Part shown: piece by piece, positions 27,334-35,712 of the stretch | How positions within the stretch are numbered: position 1 is the stretch's first letter | Layout of the letters: each line of letters starts with the position of its first letter | Source of the DNA: JAQBQB01 sp963757185 | GTDB taxonomy: Bacteria; Gemmatimonadota; Gemmatimonadetes; Gemmatimonadales; Gemmatimonadaceae | Assembly: GCA_963757185.1 (NCBI GenBank) | Contig: CAVWQI010000001.1 | Coordinates: 310,001 to 374,000 of the forward strand | DNA: 64,000 nt | Direction: 5' to 3' | Notes under the pieces: generated by a model | Database searches by the model: none | Seen by the model: only the letters and a program-made list of their open reading frames with translations | What the model was told of the DNA's origin: nothing | Made by a program: the position numbers and the translations under genes

Positions 27334-27720
27334 TTACTGACAAGCCGGCTCGCCTTCGGCCGCACCCGTCACGACCGGGTTCGTCGTGTTGATGCCGACG
27401 CCGCACTTGAACGGGCTCGCGATCTGCGAGTGGCTGACCGTCGCGTACCAGTTGCCCGTGCCCGCCGTGATCGCCGGCGACGCAACCTGGTTCGTGCTCT
27501 GGAACTTCAGGTCCGTCACGACGCCCGTGTACTTCGAGCTGTCGGCGAAATACGCCTCTTCGGCCGTCACGAGGTTACGCAGGTCCGACTTCATCGCCGT
27601 GATGTACGCCTTCTGCTTCGTGTTCGCGAACTTCGGAATCGCGATCGCGGCAAGAATGCCGATGATGACCACGACGATCAGAAGTTCGATGAGCGTGAAG
27701 CCTTTTCGCAGATTACGCAT
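27334..27720 (-). CDS. Type IV pilin-like protein (prepilin N-terminus)
   Basis: A 128-residue pilin/pseudopilin. The leader MRNLRKG is followed by the class III signal FTLIELLIVVVIIGILAAIA, with Glu5 of the mature protein intact, so it is cut after Gly7 by the prepilin peptidase PilD and packed into a type IV pilus or related fibre. The tail has two cysteines (FKCGVG; EPACQ) that may form the D-region disulfide. ATG 27720 is preferred, with AGGA 6 nt upstream. No other pilus assembly genes are in the window. Confidence 0.9.
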   Translation of the reverse strand: MRNLRKGFTLIELLIVVVIIGILAAIAIPKFANTKQKAYITAMKSDLRNLVTAEEAYFADSSKYTGVVTDLKFQSTNQVASPAITAGTGNWYATVSHSQIASPFKCGVGINTTNPVVTGAAEGEPACQ

Positions 27721-27982
27721 GGGTTCCTGACTGGATGAAGGTGAGTTGGGGCACTGACGAGGTTGGCAAGACCGGGACCCCACTCGACGCAATCACTCAA
27801 CCCACACGCGCGTCGCGCGTTGCACTATTCCATCCTAGGAACGTCCGACGCCTCGGGTCGTGCGAACTGCACGGCCTCAAGCACTTCGCCTCCTCGCGGC
27901 GCCGATTTGCGTCGGCCCATTGTACCGGACGCCGTCGCGCCGTCGAATCGTTTTGTCGCTAGCGCCGGCGATGGCGCAACAG

Positions 27983-28879
27983 TTATCCGCACTCGGAGTC
28001 GCCGCACGCATACGGCTTGAAGTCGCACGGTATGGTGGAACCCGGCGCCGAGCAGGCGCGGGCCCGAGCGATCGCGGCGTCGATGCTGCGGAAGCCGATG
28101 TCCGGGCTCGGCACCTCGACGTGCCGCCAATCCCACGAACGATCGGGCTTTCCAATAATTCTAAACTCGCCGTCGTGATAGGCTGACACCCACTGGCGAA
28201 AGGCGACCCACTGCTGCCGCGTCGCCGGGCGCTTGAGACGTGCGTCGCCGATGACGATGTCGATCGCCCGGCCGTACGAGTGGAGCGAAGTGAGCGTGTA
28301 GGTTCGGCGGCCCAGCCGCATCAAGTACGCTTCGCGCACCGGCGAACGAAACGTGGCGACGACGTGGATGTCGTAGCCGGCGGCGTGTGCGTCGGAGAGC
28401 ATCCGCTCGACGTCGGCGCGCACCGCCGGATCCAGTGCGGACGTCGACGTGCTGCCGACGTGCGCGGACTCGGGGAACGCCGCCGGCGGCGTCGCCTTCA
28501 CACGTCGCTCGGCTTCTTCCCACGACTCCCCCGCGCGGCGCACCGAGACGAAGCCGATCCGGTACGAGTTCACCATGCAGGACGGACACGTCTTACGCCG
28601 CGTGTCGTACTTGAGCACGCCCTCCTGCGATTGATCGACGAGGTAGAGCCGGGACGGATCCTCGACGCCATAGACTCGTCGAAGGAGCGCCCGTTCGTCG
28701 GGAGTGAACTGGCGCGTGGTGTACTGCGGAATTTCGGCGGCCGAGTCGGCTTCGTCGAGTTTGCCCGCGGCTTGTCGCGCGTTTTTCGGTGGGGAACTGC
28801 GTCCGCAACCGAGCGCGGCGGCAGCGAGCCAGAGGTACACGGCGGCGCGCTGCAAGGACTTCATCAGCGCGGCTCTCAT
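27983..28879 (-). CDS. M15-type zinc peptidase-like lipoprotein (D-Ala-D-Ala carboxypeptidase-like)
   Basis: A 298-residue protein with a lipobox (AALGC), so probably periplasmic and membrane-anchored. The catalytic region shows the zinc-site patterns of the VanY/DacB M15 fold: SLHSYGRAIDIVI (His and Asp ligands) and the final DWRHVEVP (His). An N-terminal domain of about 120 residues with a CPSC pair (TCPSCMV) precedes it. It probably trims peptidoglycan peptides. ATG 28879 is used; ATG 28864 (MKSLQ) is equally plausible. Confidence 0.75.
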   Translation of the reverse strand: MRAALMKSLQRAAVYLWLAAAALGCGRSSPPKNARQAAGKLDEADSAAEIPQYTTRQFTPDERALLRRVYGVEDPSRLYLVDQSQEGVLKYDTRRKTCPSCMVNSYRIGFVSVRRAGESWEEAERRVKATPPAAFPESAHVGSTSTSALDPAVRADVERMLSDAHAAGYDIHVVATFRSPVREAYLMRLGRRTYTLTSLHSYGRAIDIVIGDARLKRPATRQQWVAFRQWVSAYHDGEFRIIGKPDRSWDWRHVEVPSPDIGFRSIDAAIARARACSAPGSTIPCDFKPYACGDSECG

Positions 28880-29186
28880 GCCCCGTCATAAGGGCAAGGA
28901 CGAGGCCCTCGACGGGCAAGGACGAGGCGCCGCGTTCTCTTTCGACAGCCGCTAGCTCAACCAGGCAGCTCTGTCGAGGCCGCCTCGTTCGCGCGGTGGG
29001 CGCCCTCACTCGACGCCACGATCGTATTGAGGTCCGACGACTCGCCGCGACGCGACATGCCGGCGTCGGGCGTGGGAGTGATTCGGCGCGAGAAATCCTC
29101 GCTCTTGATCGACAGCCCGATTCGACGAACGCGGGGAAAGCGATCTGGCACGGCGACACCGATCCGTTGAGGCCGATACTCCAAGG
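28880..29186. other. 307-bp intergenic stretch with a 15-bp direct repeat
   Basis: It lies between the kinase-BRCT stop and the M15 peptidase start. No gene is supported. GGGCAAGGACGAGGC occurs at 28892-28906 and 28914-28928 (period 22 bp), just upstream of the peptidase start, where a regulator or the promoter could sit. Confidence 0.6.
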
Positions 29187-30389
29187 TCAAGTTCCGTGCC
29201 TCGGCTGTGTCCGTATCGAGACCGGTCGCTTCGCGGCGAGATTCCAGAACTGACGCTCCCCGATCACCGTCACCTTGTGTCCCTTCGATGCGAGACGGCG
29301 GACGTTGATCAGCTTGGAGCCGCCGTCTTTCCCCGCGATCTGCAGCGCGTTCGGCCGCCCGCGAACCAGGACGTCGGTGCCCTGCCCCGGCTTCGACTGC
29401 ACGATCGCGCCGGCGCGCTTCGCGGCGGCGATCGCTTCGCGGCGGGGTCGCAGGAGAAAGCCCGTGAACGACAGCCGCACGCCTTTGAGACTTTTTATAC
29501 GACCGAGTCGCGGCTCCTTGGGCCGGTGGCGCAGCGCAGCGATCAGTTCGCTCGCCGCTTCGTAGCGAGCGCCGCGCGAGCCGAGGCAGCGGTGGATGAC
29601 TTCCTTGAGATGGTCGCTGCACGGGAGTCGACGCACGTCCTTGCTATGCATCGCGCTCGTGATGTCGCCGCGAAGGAGCATCGCCGCGATGAGCCCGACC
29701 TGGTACACGTCGTCGCGCCGCTGCCAGCGCCGCACGCGTCCCCACGCGATTTCGTTCGGGACGTGGAAGACGTTGAACGCGTCCGCCGTCACCCCGCGCC
29801 GGCTCAGCTGGTGTGTCGCGATTCCGAAGTCGCCGAGCTTGAGCTTCTCACCCGCGCAGACGAAGACGTTGAATGGCGTGAGGTCGCGGTGCAGCGCCTG
29901 ACCGCGATGGACAGCGTCGAGCGTGCTCAGGACCGCGGCGATCTCCCGGCGAACGAAGCGCTCCGACTGCGCGCCGCGTTGAGCGAGCCAGGCGCCGAGA
30001 TCGCCGTGCTCCGCATACTCTAGCGCCAGGCAGTACCGCACTTCGCCGCCATCGGCCTCGGCGAAGCGGTCGAGGACGCGAAGCGCCCGGTCTTCGCGAG
30101 CGAGCAGATCGGCGAAGTACGCCTCGCGCAACCAGCCGGACATTCGGTCGCTGATCTTGATGCAAACCTGTCCGGGGAGAGCGGGCCCGCCGATCGTGGT
30201 GGCGAGGTAGACCTCGCCGAAGCCGCCCTTTCCGATCCGCTTGTCGAGGCGGTACGTGCGCCCCGATTCCGAGCTGTACGCCGTGCGATGCGACGCGGCC
30301 TCCGGCGCGGCGTGGGGAGGCGCGCCGTGAGGGGCCGGCTGCGTGAGCCGGCGGGTGGCGTGGGTCCGGCGGGTGACGTTGTCTGCCAT
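29187..30389 (-). CDS. Ser/Thr protein kinase with C-terminal BRCT domain
   Basis: A 400-residue cytosolic Hanks-type kinase. After a 45-residue Ala/Pro/His-rich leader come the Gly loop IGKGGFGEVY (52-61), Lys78 in VCIKIS, the catalytic loop HRDLTPFN (Asp169, Asn174) and DFGIA (187-191); the kinase looks active. It lacks the usual bacterial transmembrane or PASTA region. Instead residues 301-385 read as a BRCT domain: LKGVRLSFTGFL, AAAKRAGAIV, GTDVLVRGRP, SKLINVRRLASKG and the Trp near the end (ERQFWNL). BRCT domains bind phosphopeptides or DNA ends, suggesting a link to DNA metabolism. Confidence 0.85.
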   Translation of the reverse strand: MADNVTRRTHATRRLTQPAPHGAPPHAAPEAASHRTAYSSESGRTYRLDKRIGKGGFGEVYLATTIGGPALPGQVCIKISDRMSGWLREAYFADLLAREDRALRVLDRFAEADGGEVRYCLALEYAEHGDLGAWLAQRGAQSERFVRREIAAVLSTLDAVHRGQALHRDLTPFNVFVCAGEKLKLGDFGIATHQLSRRGVTADAFNVFHVPNEIAWGRVRRWQRRDDVYQVGLIAAMLLRGDITSAMHSKDVRRLPCSDHLKEVIHRCLGSRGARYEAASELIAALRHRPKEPRLGRIKSLKGVRLSFTGFLLRPRREAIAAAKRAGAIVQSKPGQGTDVLVRGRPNALQIAGKDGGSKLINVRRLASKGHKVTVIGERQFWNLAAKRPVSIRTQPRHGT

Positions 30390-30444
30390 ACGCGGCCGGA
30401 CGAAATGTACCGCGCGCGCGCGAACCGGGCGGAGACGTACGCGC

Positions 30445-31299
30445 TCAGCACCCGTCCTGGCGGAGCCATGGCTCGTCGAGCGTCGCGGGCTTCACCGTCG
30501 CGAGGTGGCGGCGCCATGCGGACCATATGGTATTCGTCGCGGAGCCGAGTGGGTTCGCCGGCGTGACTTCGAGCGCCTCGCCCCGCCAAAGGGCGCGCAC
30601 CGCGGCCGTGCCCTCGCGATGCTGAAAGAAGTCGACGAGGCTGGCCGCGGTATAGTAGGACGGCAGCTCGGGCAACGTGTCGAACGCGGCACTGGCCAGC
30701 AGTGTGAGCGATGGCGCGTCCTCTCCGTGACCACGCGTATAGCCGGCAGCAATCGCGTCAATGGCGTGCCCCTGACACGTCCCCGTCGCCCGCGTCGCCA
30801 GACCCTCGTCCAACCACGATCCGCTCCGGCGGCGTCCCCAGCGATGTGCCACGTAGGTATGCGTCAGCATGTGGCGGTAGAACGCACGATAGCCGTCACC
30901 CGCCACGAGAACCGCCGTCAGTTCGCTCGGATAGCCGTTGCCGGTCACCGGGTCGCCGATCAAACGGCGCATGTCGTCGCGCGTCTCGACGAGGAAGAGC
31001 TCGACCGGCTCCTCGCCATCGATGTCGGGCTCGTCGATCAGCGCCAGGACTATACGCCGAGCGTTTTCGACGGAGTCGGCGATCACATCGACGCGCGCGG
31101 GGTTCATCCCGTTGGCAAGATGGATTCGGAAGTGTGTCGTGGCGAAGGACCGCCACATGAAGCCGTGCGTCGAGAGCAGCGTCCCCGCGATCGCGCCGGT
31201 GGTCTCGACCGCGCTCGACGGAATCGGCCGCGGCCGCTCGCGTGCCGGGTGATGGCACGCGGCGACGGCCAGGAGGGTGAACCACATCGTCGCGCGCAT
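30445..31299 (-). CDS. Lipoprotein resembling a peptidase-MA/gluzincin domain with altered active site
   Basis: About 284 residues from ATG 31299. The leader ends in a lipobox (LLAVAAC). The middle has ELFLVETRDDMRRLIG and a HMLTHTYVAHRWG helix followed by SWLDEGLATRA, the arrangement seen in peptidase-MA-like proteins where the helix should read HExxH and WLxEGxA provides the third ligand. Here the Glu of HExxH is replaced (HMLTH), so catalysis is doubtful. In-frame ATG 31329 would add 10 residues. Function is unknown. Confidence 0.65.
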   Translation of the reverse strand: MRATMWFTLLAVAACHHPARERPRPIPSSAVETTGAIAGTLLSTHGFMWRSFATTHFRIHLANGMNPARVDVIADSVENARRIVLALIDEPDIDGEEPVELFLVETRDDMRRLIGDPVTGNGYPSELTAVLVAGDGYRAFYRHMLTHTYVAHRWGRRRSGSWLDEGLATRATGTCQGHAIDAIAAGYTRGHGEDAPSLTLLASAAFDTLPELPSYYTAASLVDFFQHREGTAAVRALWRGEALEVTPANPLGSATNTIWSAWRRHLATVKPATLDEPWLRQDGC

Positions 31300-31394
31300 A
31301 GGGTGCGTACCACTCCGAGCATGGATCATGACGCGTTCCCACTTCGCCGACCCCGGCCGCTGGCGGCCACCGTCGGCCGGACGCAATTTCACAC

Positions 31395-31670
31395 ATGAAA
31401 TTCGTCCTGTTCTATGAGGCGTCGCCCGACTTTCGGGGGAAGGTTCCGGCGCACATCGAAGCCCATCGCGCACTTTGGCGATCTTTTTCGGCCGACGGCC
31501 GCCTGCTGATGATCGGCCCGTTCGGCGATGAGCCGGCGGGCGGAGCGATGGGAGTATTCACCAGCCGCGGCGCCGCCGAAGACTTCGTAGCCCACGATCC
31601 TTTCGTCGCGAGCGGTCTCGTCGCGAAGTGGACCGTCCGCGAGTGGATGGAAGCGTTGGTTCCAGAGTGA
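31395..31670 (+). CDS. YCII-domain protein
   Basis: A 91-residue protein of the YciI-like fold. MKFVLFYEAS, the HIEAHRALW helix with the conserved His, LMIGPFGDEPAGGAMGVF and the DPFVASGLV segment are all characteristic. The family has a putative His/Asp active site but mostly unknown substrates. It is divergent from the gluzincin-like gene and 17 nt upstream of a membrane protein gene, probably co-transcribed with it. Confidence 0.87.
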   Translation: MKFVLFYEASPDFRGKVPAHIEAHRALWRSFSADGRLLMIGPFGDEPAGGAMGVFTSRGAAEDFVAHDPFVASGLVAKWTVREWMEALVPE

Positions 31671-31687
31671 CTTCGCAAGGGATCACG

Positions 31688-32236
31688 ATGACTCTGCCCG
31701 AATCGCTCTTCGCTCCGTGGGAGACGTTCTACGTCATCGTCGGCTCCTCCGGCGGCGCGTTGACCGGTCTTCTCTTCGTCGTCGTCGCCCTCGCCGCCGA
31801 CCGGAGCACGCCGGCCACGGAGAGAGGGCTGAGCGCCTTTACGACGCCGTCCATTTTTCACTTCGTGGTCGTGATGGCGATCGCCGCGCTGGTGACGATG
31901 CCGCGGCGCGGGTTGGCGAGCCTCAGCGTGTTGCTCGGCCTGTGCGCTCTCGTCGGCGCCGCGATCACGGTTACCGCGGTGCGGCGCATCATGACGTTCG
32001 AACAGTACAAGCCGGTGGCCGAGGACTGGCTGTTCCACGGCATCGCTCCGGCCCTCTGCTACGTCGGCCTACTCGTCGCCGCGATCGCGTTGCGCGCGGA
32101 GACGGAGCTCGCGTCGTATCTCATCGCATCGGCGACGTTGGTGCTGCTCTTCGTCGGCATCCACAACGCGTGGGACGTGGCCCTGTACAGCGCGATCAAC
32201 ATGCCGCGCCGCGAGGGCGCGCCGCCGCCGCAATAA
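31688..32236 (+). CDS. Integral membrane protein of unknown function
   Basis: A 182-residue protein with about five predicted membrane helices: near residues 12-33, 54-70, 76-96, 118-135 and 145-165. No conserved family motif is recognised. It has a short polar C-terminus rich in Pro/Arg. ATG 31688 follows AAGGGA by about 6 nt and starts 18 nt after the YCII gene. Confidence 0.7.
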   Translation: MTLPESLFAPWETFYVIVGSSGGALTGLLFVVVALAADRSTPATERGLSAFTTPSIFHFVVVMAIAALVTMPRRGLASLSVLLGLCALVGAAITVTAVRRIMTFEQYKPVAEDWLFHGIAPALCYVGLLVAAIALRAETELASYLIASATLVLLFVGIHNAWDVALYSAINMPRREGAPPPQ

Positions 32237-32543
32237 CACCGTGTCGGTGGCGGCGCAATCGGGCCGGCTTCGCGCGAGGACCGATCCACGATCTGAACGA
32301 CAGCGCCAAACGAGTCGGCGGCCCCGCGTGTAGTCGTTTCGGCGGAGAGCCGCTTCGTCACGCTCGCGCGCCGCGTGGTCCGAGCACGGCCCGGCGTCAA
32401 TAATTCTTAATGCGTGTTTTGTGACTCACTGCCCGCCGCGGGCGGTTGCTCCGTCGACAACACGCTGATGCGGGACGGCGACGGGGGGCCGCCGTGGCGC
32501 GATGTGCGCCACCGCGTGACGTGTTCCAACCACATCCTCCGTC
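32237..32543. promoter_or_regulatory. 307-bp leader/promoter region of the SusC/SusD operon
   Basis: No gene is supported. The segment around 32398-32420 (AATAATTCTTAATGCGTGT) is the most AT-rich stretch nearby and a likely promoter. A small GC dyad (GCCCGC-C-GCGGGC, 32431-32443) lies downstream of it. Confidence 0.4.
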
Positions 32544-35500
32544 ATGAGACCATCTCTATTGCGAAGGGACCGTCCCGGTCGCAGCCCAGCGCTCGCGCTG
32601 GCCGCCGCATTCCTCCTACCGTCGCTCGCCGGAGCGCAAGCCACGGTGACCGGCAAAGCCACCGCCGCCGGCCAACCCATCGTCGACGTCCGCGTGCTCG
32701 TTCGGGGCACTAGTCTCACCGCCTCGACGAACGCCCAAGGCGTCTACACTTTGCGCAACGTCCCGAGCGGCGCGCAAATCATCGAAGCGCTGCGAGTCGG
32801 CTATCGCGCGCAACAAGCGAACGTGCAGGTGACCACCGGCGACACGAAGACCGTCGACTTCGCGATGGAGACCGCCGTCGTGCAGCTCGCCGACGTCGTC
32901 ACCACGGCGACCGGCCAGCAACGCCGAGTCGAGCTCGGCAACGCGGTCACGACCCTCGGCGACGTCAACAACACCGTCGAGACGACGCCGATCAACACGC
33001 TCGCGGATCTCATGGTCGCGAAAGCGCCAAGCGTCGTCGTGCTCCCCGGCAACGAAACCGGATCGAGCCCCGTCGTGCGTATCCGCGGCACGAACTCGCT
33101 GTCGCTGAGCAACGCGCCGATCTACGTCATCGACGGCGTGCGCCTGACGTCGAGTTCCGTCGGCGTCGGCACGGGCGGCACGACGTCGAGCTTCCTGAAC
33201 GACGTGAGCCCGGAAGACATCGAGGACATCGAGATCGTCAAGGGTCCGTCGGCCGCGACCTTGTACGGCACCGACGCGGCGAACGGCGTCATCGTCATCA
33301 CGACGAAGAAGGGGCGCGCCGGCGCGACGCGGTGGACCTACTACGGTGAAACCGGGAGCGTGGACGATCGCAACCAGTACGCGAGTCAGTACGCGCTCTT
33401 CGGGCACAACTCGAGCGGCACGTTGACGCGTTGCGTGCTCGAGACGGTCGCACTCGGCACCTGCGCGCCCGACAGCCTGCTCTCGTTCAATCCGCTGCTC
33501 AACTCGAGCGTGACCCCGATCCACCTCGGCCACCGCGACGAGTACGGCGCGCAGGCGAGCGGCGGCAACGAGGCGGTACGCTTCTTCGTCGCCGGGGATC
33601 TCGAGAACGAGATCGGCCCGATCAAGATGCCGGGGTTCGCGCAGAACTGGCTCGACTCGGTCGCCGATCCGGCGAACAACGGCGAAGTCTATCCGGAGGC
33701 ATTCCAGCGCCAGAGCCTGCGCGCGAATCTCAACGCGACGCTCTCGCCGAAGCTCGACCTGAACGTGTCCACCGGATTCTCGAACCGGAATCAGCGGCTT
33801 CCGCAAACGGACAACAACAGCACGAGCATCTTCGGCACGGCGCTCAAGAATCCGGGCTTCCAGCCGAGTCACTCCGTGTGCAGCACCACGCCGGCCAGCT
33901 GCCTCGGCTACAGCGACGTGGGCAGCCTCGGCGAAGATCTGCACGGCTACGGCAATTTCATGCCCGCGCAAACGTTCCAGGATCAGCTGACCGAAGGCGT
34001 CCAGCGGTTCATCGGCGATCTCGATGCGAACTGGCGTCCGTTCGCCTGGATGCAGAACGAAGGGAACGTCGGCGTCGATTTGTCCGATCGTGACGATTGG
34101 CAGCTCTGCAAGTTGAACGAATGCGCCAACTCGGGCACGACGCGCAACGGGTTCGTGAACGATCAGCGGGGCGACAACCGCAACTTCTCCGCGAAGCTCG
34201 TCAGCAACTCGAGCTGGCAGGCAAGCCCGTGGGCGAACCTCAAGACGACCTTCGGCGCGGACTACATCAACACGGTGAGCGACTTCGTCGCGTCGAACGG
34301 CACCGGGCTTCCTCCGGGCGCACAAAACGTCGGCCAAGCCGCCGTGCTCGGTGGCAGCAACCAACTCGAGACGGCGAACAAGACGCTCGGCCTGTACGCG
34401 CAGGAGCAGGCCGGCATCCGCGACCGTCTGTTTCTCACGGCGGCCATTCGCACGGACCAGAACAGCGCGTTCGGCACCCAGTTCCAGCGCGTCTTCTATC
34501 CGAAGTTGAGCGCGTCGTGGATCATCAGCGACGAAAATTTCTTCCCGCACATCAGCTGGCTCGACCAGCTGCGCCTGCGAAGCGCGTACGGCGCGTCCGG
34601 CGTGCAGCCCGGTGCTACGACCTCGCTCCAGACGTTCAGCGCCGTGACCCGAGCGATCAACACGGTCACCCCGGGGAACGCGACGGGCACCGACACTCCC
34701 GGCCTCATCGCCAACGCGCTCGGCAACCCGGCGCTCCGCCCGGAAAAGTCGGCCGAGTTCGAGTCGGGATTCGAGTCCCGCCTGTTCAACAACGTCGTGA
34801 ACGTCGACTTCACGTACTACAACAAGAAGACGCACGACGCGTTGATCGCCCAGCCGATCGCCGGTTCAGCCGCGCCGTCGGCGACGAGCGTCACGCGCAA
34901 CCTCGGCTCGGTCCAGAACTCCGGCCTCGAGGCGACCGTCACCGCCCGCTTGCTGGATCGTCGCGCCTTCGGGTGGGACGTGACGCTCGCCGGCTCGCAC
35001 AACACGAACAAAATCCTCTCGTTGGGCGTCGACGCGACCGGCAAGCCGAACCCCACGATCGGCACGGGTACGACGCGCGATTCAGTCGGGCTCCCGGCGA
35101 ACGCGTGGTTCTTCCTGCCCTACACCTTTGCCGACTCGAACCACGACGGGATCATCGCGCCGTCCGAAGTGAAGGTCGGTTCGCAGGCCGTTTTCATGGG
35201 CTACTCGCAGCCGCGCGACATCTTCTCGGTGTCGAACGGATTCGATCTGCTCAATCGCAAGCTCCGGCTCAACGTCCTCGTGGACTACAAGGGCGGGTTC
35301 AGCGTCTTCAACACCACGGTCGAGTTCTACTGCTCGAACCAGCCGACCTGCTACGAGGAGACGAACAGCAGCGCTCCGCTCTGGCGCCAGGCGCGCAACA
35401 TCGCGCAGCGCTACGAGCCGATAACGACGCAGGCGGGATACCTCGAGAACGGGCAGTTCTGGCGCCTGCGCGAAGTCTCGGCCTCGCTGAGCATGCCGAA

Positions 35501-35687
35501 CGCGCTCGCCGCCAAGCTGCGCGCGCGCGACGCGAGCCTCGTCTTCAGCGGCCGCAACCTCCACCTCTGGTCGAAGTACACCGACGTCGATCCCGAGCAG
35601 AACTACACGACGGGCGATGTCCAGACGGACTTCGAGACGATCGCTCCGCCGACGTACTTCATCGTTCGCCTGAATCTTCACTACTAA
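32544..35687 (+). CDS. SusC/RagA-family TonB-dependent outer-membrane receptor
   Basis: A 1047-residue outer-membrane protein. A signal peptide ends at AGAQA (about residue 33). A carboxypeptidase-regulatory-like beta-sandwich follows (about 35-115: ATVTGKATAAGQPI, GVYTLRNVPSGAQ), then the TonB plug (about 125-260: PSVVVLPGN, VRIRGTNSLS, PIYVIDGVRL, IEDIEIVKGPSAATLYG, GVIVITTKKG) and a 22-stranded-type barrel ending in an aromatic strand (FIVRLNLHY). It imports large nutrients with its SusD partner, 25 nt downstream. No glycan or peptide enzyme gene adjoins it, so the substrate is unknown. Confidence 0.92.
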   Translation: MRPSLLRRDRPGRSPALALAAAFLLPSLAGAQATVTGKATAAGQPIVDVRVLVRGTSLTASTNAQGVYTLRNVPSGAQIIEALRVGYRAQQANVQVTTGDTKTVDFAMETAVVQLADVVTTATGQQRRVELGNAVTTLGDVNNTVETTPINTLADLMVAKAPSVVVLPGNETGSSPVVRIRGTNSLSLSNAPIYVIDGVRLTSSSVGVGTGGTTSSFLNDVSPEDIEDIEIVKGPSAATLYGTDAANGVIVITTKKGRAGATRWTYYGETGSVDDRNQYASQYALFGHNSSGTLTRCVLETVALGTCAPDSLLSFNPLLNSSVTPIHLGHRDEYGAQASGGNEAVRFFVAGDLENEIGPIKMPGFAQNWLDSVADPANNGEVYPEAFQRQSLRANLNATLSPKLDLNVSTGFSNRNQRLPQTDNNSTSIFGTALKNPGFQPSHSVCSTTPASCLGYSDVGSLGEDLHGYGNFMPAQTFQDQLTEGVQRFIGDLDANWRPFAWMQNEGNVGVDLSDRDDWQLCKLNECANSGTTRNGFVNDQRGDNRNFSAKLVSNSSWQASPWANLKTTFGADYINTVSDFVASNGTGLPPGAQNVGQAAVLGGSNQLETANKTLGLYAQEQAGIRDRLFLTAAIRTDQNSAFGTQFQRVFYPKLSASWIISDENFFPHISWLDQLRLRSAYGASGVQPGATTSLQTFSAVTRAINTVTPGNATGTDTPGLIANALGNPALRPEKSAEFESGFESRLFNNVVNVDFTYYNKKTHDALIAQPIAGSAAPSATSVTRNLGSVQNSGLEATVTARLLDRRAFGWDVTLAGSHNTNKILSLGVDATGKPNPTIGTGTTRDSVGLPANAWFFLPYTFADSNHDGIIAPSEVKVGSQAVFMGYSQPRDIFSVSNGFDLLNRKLRLNVLVDYKGGFSVFNTTVEFYCSNQPTCYEETNSSAPLWRQARNIAQRYEPITTQAGYLENGQFWRLREVSASLSMPNALAAKLRARDASLVFSGRNLHLWSKYTDVDPEQNYTTGDVQTDFETIAPPTYFIVRLNLHY

Positions 35688-35712
35688 CGCCGACCGGATC
35701 GAGGACTATCTG

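Noticed and set aside
27720..27850. Sigma-54 -24/-12 promoter for the pilin gene
   Set aside because: A GG-N10-GC pair exists upstream, but the consensus is weak (TGGCAC not matched), so I would not call it.
28957..29622. Minus-strand frame ending near the M15 gene
   Set aside because: Overlaps the end of the kinase-BRCT gene in another frame, no ribosome-binding site and no domain.
32616..34835. 739-codon antisense frame across the SusC receptor gene
   Set aside because: Repetitive Arg/Val/Glu composition typical of a GC-rich shadow frame.
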